A stretch of 64,000 bases of DNA from Leyella lascolaii (lineage in GTDB: Bacteria > Bacteroidota > Bacteroidia > Bacteroidales > Bacteroidaceae), in NCBI RefSeq assembly GCF_900079775.1, contig NZ_LT556036.1:497234-561233 (forward strand). Direction: 5' to 3'. Numbering within the stretch: position 1 is the first letter of the stretch; every line of letters starts with the position of its first letter. A program made the translations under genes and the position numbers. The notes beneath the pieces are model-generated. The model saw nothing but the letters and a program-made list of their open reading frames with translations, was not told the DNA's origin and searched no databases. Positions 61,274-64,000 of the stretch are shown here, one piece after another.

Positions 61274-64000
61274 CTTATAATCCAACAGACAAACACTCCC
61301 TAACCGTATATAAGGCAAGTGCCGGTAGCGGAAAGACATATACATTATCAATAGAATACATAAAACTATTGATAATTCAGCCTCAATGTTACAGGAAAAT
61401 ACTGGCTGTGACATTCACCAACAAGGCTACCGAAGAAATGAAAATCCGTATTCTCAGTCAACTTTATGGTATTTGGAAACTGCTGCCGGATTCCAGAAAC
61501 TATATTGACAGAATAACGAAAGATCTTGACATTTCTGAGTCAATCGCTTCTAAACAGGCTGGCATCGCCTTGCATAATATTATCCATGACTATAGTTATT
61601 TCAGAATAGAGACTATAGATTCTTTCTTTCAGGGAGTATTAAACAATCTTGCAAGAGAGCTTGATCTCACGGCAAACCTAAGGGTGGAACTGAATGATTA
61701 TCAGATAGAACAGTATGCTGTAGACAAACTTATTGAAGAACTTCATAAGAAAGACGAACTGCTTAAGTGGATACTTTCGTACGTTAAGGAAAATATAGAG
61801 GACAATAAAAACTGGAATGTAATAGGAAAGATAAAAAAGTTCGGAGAGAATATCTTCCGTGATTATTATAAAGCAAACAGTTCCAGACTGAACGAAGTCC
61901 TTCAAGATAAAGAAAAACTGCACCGTTTCATTGATTCCTTGAAGACAATAAGACAGCGCATGAAAAATGCGATGAAGGAGCAATGCGAGCGATTCAACTC
62001 GATAATGTCCTCGTCCGGAATTGAAATCAATGATTTGGCGTATGGGAAATCCGGAGCGTGCGGCTATTTCATCAAACTGTCGGAAAGTCAGTTTGATGGC
62101 AGCATTCTTACCAAACGTGTTCAGTCTGTAATCGACAGTCCGGACAAGTGGCTGAAAAAAGGAGGCAAGGACAAAAGCAGACAATCCCTGCTTGAAAATG
62201 TCGTAAACAACAAACTGTGGCCCTTACTTGTAGAAACAGAGCGTTTGCGTTCTGACTTATGGAAACCTTATAAGTCTGCTGAACTCACTCTTCAACACAT
62301 AAACCAGCTTCGCCTGCTAAACAGTATTGAGAACAAAGTGAAGGAACTCAACGCAGACGTCAATCGTTTTCTATTAAGTGACACACAGTTTTTGTTGCAT
62401 TCATTGATAAATGACTCTGACTCACCATTCATTTTTGAGAAAATAGGAACTCAACTTGAATATGTGATGATAGATGAATTTCAAGATACAAGTACTATAC
62501 AATGGAGCAATTTCAAGATACTGCTCGAAGAATGCATGAGCCGTAGTTCGGAAGGGAATCTCATTGTAGGAGATGTCAAGCAGAGCATATACAGATGGCG
62601 TTCCGGAGACTGGCGGCTATTGAACAATATCGAGTCACAATTCACTGACGCAGAACGACGCATGTCAATAAAAACACTTGACACCAATTACCGTTCAAGC
62701 CGTAGAATTATAGAATTCAACAACATATTCTTTAACACTGCGGCAAAGATTGAATACGATAACCAATATAACGAATCGGCAGACGACAGGCTTGCCCGAC
62801 AACTCGCGTGGGCATATAGTGACGTAGCTCAGAAGATTCCCGAAAAGACTAAAGATGAAGGTTTTGTGGATGTGGAACTGTTGCCGCGTGAAGACTATCA
62901 GGAAAAGACTTTGTTACGTATCAAGGAAATTATAGACGACCTTATAAGCAAAGATGTTCCACAGAACCGTATAGCGATAATTGTCCGTTCCAACATAAAT
63001 GCACAGCTTATAGCAGAGTATTTCTCCCAGTATGCCGGTTACATTAAAATTGTGTCAGAAGATGCCTTCAAGATAGAAAGTTCAGTAGCCGTAAATATCA
63101 TTATCAACGCGATGCGTCTGCTGCTTAATCCGGACAATGACATAGCAAAAGCATATCTTGTAAAGGCATACAGAAACAAGATACAACATAAAGAAATAAC
63201 CGATGACGCATATGCAGGAACACATATGTCTGATGAAGAATCACTTCCGGCAGATTTCGTGGATCAACGTACGCATCTGCTTACCAAATCGCTTTATGAC
63301 ATAGTGGAACATATTTTCATATCTTTCCGACTGCACGAACTGAATGAGGAAAGTGCATATATATGTATGTTCTACGACCTGTTACGCAATTTCATAAAAG
63401 ACAACACCCCCGATCTCGATGCATTTATAGAAGAATGGGAGAACAGCATACACGACAAGACCATACAGGCAAACGAGATTGACGGTGTAAGGCTTATAAC
63501 CATACACAAGAGTAAAGGACTTGAGTTTGACAATGTCATAATCCCCTTCTGTGACTGGAAGGTAAATGATTCGGGCACAATATGGTGCTATCCTCAAGAA
63601 GCTCCTTTCAACACATTACCCGTAATTCCGATTGACTACAGTCCAAAGCAGATGAAAGGAACGATATATGAAAATGATTATCTTAATGAATATCTGCAGA
63701 ATACGGTTGATAATCTCAATCTGCTATATGTCGCTTTCACAAGAGCATCCGACAATCTGTTTGTTATCGGAAAACGCAATAGCCCGCAACTACGTTCGTT
63801 CATCATAGAGAAGAGTCTGGCTGCTGTAGCAGAACATTTACCTGATTCTTCGTACGAATGCGACGATGATTCCTCGAGCCCCATAACATTCCATTACGGA
63901 AATACATGTATCCCAAAGAGAAATGACGTCAGGGAATCTTCGCGGAATGTATTCATGCAACCTGTCTTACAGACAGAGACAGACATAGACACATATATCT
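61270..64000 (+). CDS. UvrD/AddA-type helicase-nuclease subunit (partial)
   Basis: The frame is open from ATG 61270 (overlapping the DUF5687 stop by 4 bp, ATGA) to the end of the window, 910 codons so far, so the C terminus is missing. Superfamily 1 helicase motifs are all present: I ASAGSGKTYTL, Ia VTFTNKATEEMK, II DEFQDTS, III GDVKQSIYRWRSGD, IV NYRSS, V TIHKSKGLEFDNVI, VI YVAFTRASDNLFV. This is the RecB/AddA pattern, used in double-strand-break repair. Whether it carries the C-terminal nuclease domain, and whether an addB-like gene follows, cannot be seen here. Confidence 0.93.
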   Translation, partial: MTYNPTDKHSLTVYKASAGSGKTYTLSIEYIKLLIIQPQCYRKILAVTFTNKATEEMKIRILSQLYGIWKLLPDSRNYIDRITKDLDISESIASKQAGIALHNIIHDYSYFRIETIDSFFQGVLNNLARELDLTANLRVELNDYQIEQYAVDKLIEELHKKDELLKWILSYVKENIEDNKNWNVIGKIKKFGENIFRDYYKANSSRLNEVLQDKEKLHRFIDSLKTIRQRMKNAMKEQCERFNSIMSSSGIEINDLAYGKSGACGYFIKLSESQFDGSILTKRVQSVIDSPDKWLKKGGKDKSRQSLLENVVNNKLWPLLVETERLRSDLWKPYKSAELTLQHINQLRLLNSIENKVKELNADVNRFLLSDTQFLLHSLINDSDSPFIFEKIGTQLEYVMIDEFQDTSTIQWSNFKILLEECMSRSSEGNLIVGDVKQSIYRWRSGDWRLLNNIESQFTDAERRMSIKTLDTNYRSSRRIIEFNNIFFNTAAKIEYDNQYNESADDRLARQLAWAYSDVAQKIPEKTKDEGFVDVELLPREDYQEKTLLRIKEIIDDLISKDVPQNRIAIIVRSNINAQLIAEYFSQYAGYIKIVSEDAFKIESSVAVNIIINAMRLLLNPDNDIAKAYLVKAYRNKIQHKEITDDAYAGTHMSDEESLPADFVDQRTHLLTKSLYDIVEHIFISFRLHELNEESAYICMFYDLLRNFIKDNTPDLDAFIEEWENSIHDKTIQANEIDGVRLITIHKSKGLEFDNVIIPFCDWKVNDSGTIWCYPQEAPFNTLPVIPIDYSPKQMKGTIYENDYLNEYLQNTVDNLNLLYVAFTRASDNLFVIGKRNSPQLRSFIIEKSLAAVAEHLPDSSYECDDDSSSPITFHYGNTCIPKRNDVRESSRNVFMQPVLQTETDIDTYI

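Noticed and set aside
1-64000. CRISPR arrays, tRNA or rRNA genes, prophage genes, intact insertion sequences
   Set aside because: No regularly spaced direct repeats, no cloverleaf with a TTCGAAT-type arm, and no transposase, integrase or phage protein was seen on either strand.

Overview
This 64 kb window is chromosomal DNA from a member of the Bacteroidales, most like Prevotella and its relatives. The signs are Bacteroidetes-type promoters (a TAnnTTTG box at -7, in some cases with TTTG about 17-20 bp upstream), almost no Shine-Dalgarno sequences, type IX secretion-like C-terminal sorting sequences, a complete Na+-NQR operon, a DUF4491-rlmH gene pair, an EF-G paralogue of the Bacteroides EF-G2 type, and several Bacteroidetes-only DUF families. 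There are no rRNA or tRNA genes, no CRISPR array, no prophage and no intact insertion sequence.

Layout. 0-5.6 kb: the tail of a secreted protein, a tiny peptide gene, then valS and mazG read divergently, followed by a lipocalin-like lipoprotein and rnz. 5.6-10.6 kb: an envelope-stress-like cluster (stand-alone mini C-terminal-domain protein, L,D-transpeptidase lipoprotein, ECF sigma factor, a putative membrane regulator, a Spy-like periplasmic protein) running straight into truA and an EamA transporter. 10.6-11.7 kb: non-coding, with degenerate repeats. 11.7-18.5 kb: serS, an NfnAB-like fused flavoenzyme, a helix-hairpin-helix/outer-membrane protein, DUF4491 and rlmH. 18.5-24.4 kb: nqrFEDCBA on the minus strand, divergent from tamB (24.6-29.0 kb). 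29-32.2 kb: an SDR enzyme, trmO, a 1.2 kb repeat-rich gap and superoxide reductase. 32.7-34.9 kb: the EF-G2-like factor, divergent from hemW, followed by a small membrane protein, engB and an Uup-type ABC-F protein. 39.6-43.3 kb (minus strand): a lipoprotein, a cupin, an MFS carrier and panB. 43.6-48.2 kb: a DUF3298 lipoprotein, rsmG, an MBL hydrolase, ruvC, a ModF-like double ABC ATPase and a secreted protein. 48.2-52.5 kb (minus strand): a membrane protein, glgB and an exported MORN-repeat protein. 53.4-56.6 kb (minus strand): tilS, an RlmI-like methyltransferase and a DEDDy exonuclease. 56.7-64 kb: ftsK, a LolA-like carrier, a DUF5687 membrane protein, and an AddA/UvrD-type helicase cut by the window end.

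Themes. Much of the window is housekeeping: translation (valS, serS, truA, trmO, tilS, rsmG, rlmH, hemW, engB, EF-G2), energy coupling (Na+-NQR, NfnAB-like transhydrogenase) and envelope biogenesis (tamB, LolA-like, L,D-transpeptidase with an ECF sigma factor). The superoxide reductase, Na+-NQR and NfnAB-like enzyme fit an anaerobe that tolerates some oxygen.

Most interesting points. The EF-G paralogue has Ser where EF-G carries its catalytic His, which agrees with the non-GTPase EF-G2 class of gut Bacteroides. A family of degenerate, partly inverted sequences occupies several of the long gaps and may descend from a coding or mobile element. A secreted MORN protein sits in an operon with the glycogen branching enzyme. 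A stand-alone sorting-domain-like mini-protein opens the envelope-stress cluster. I found no clearly new multi-gene defence or mobile system.
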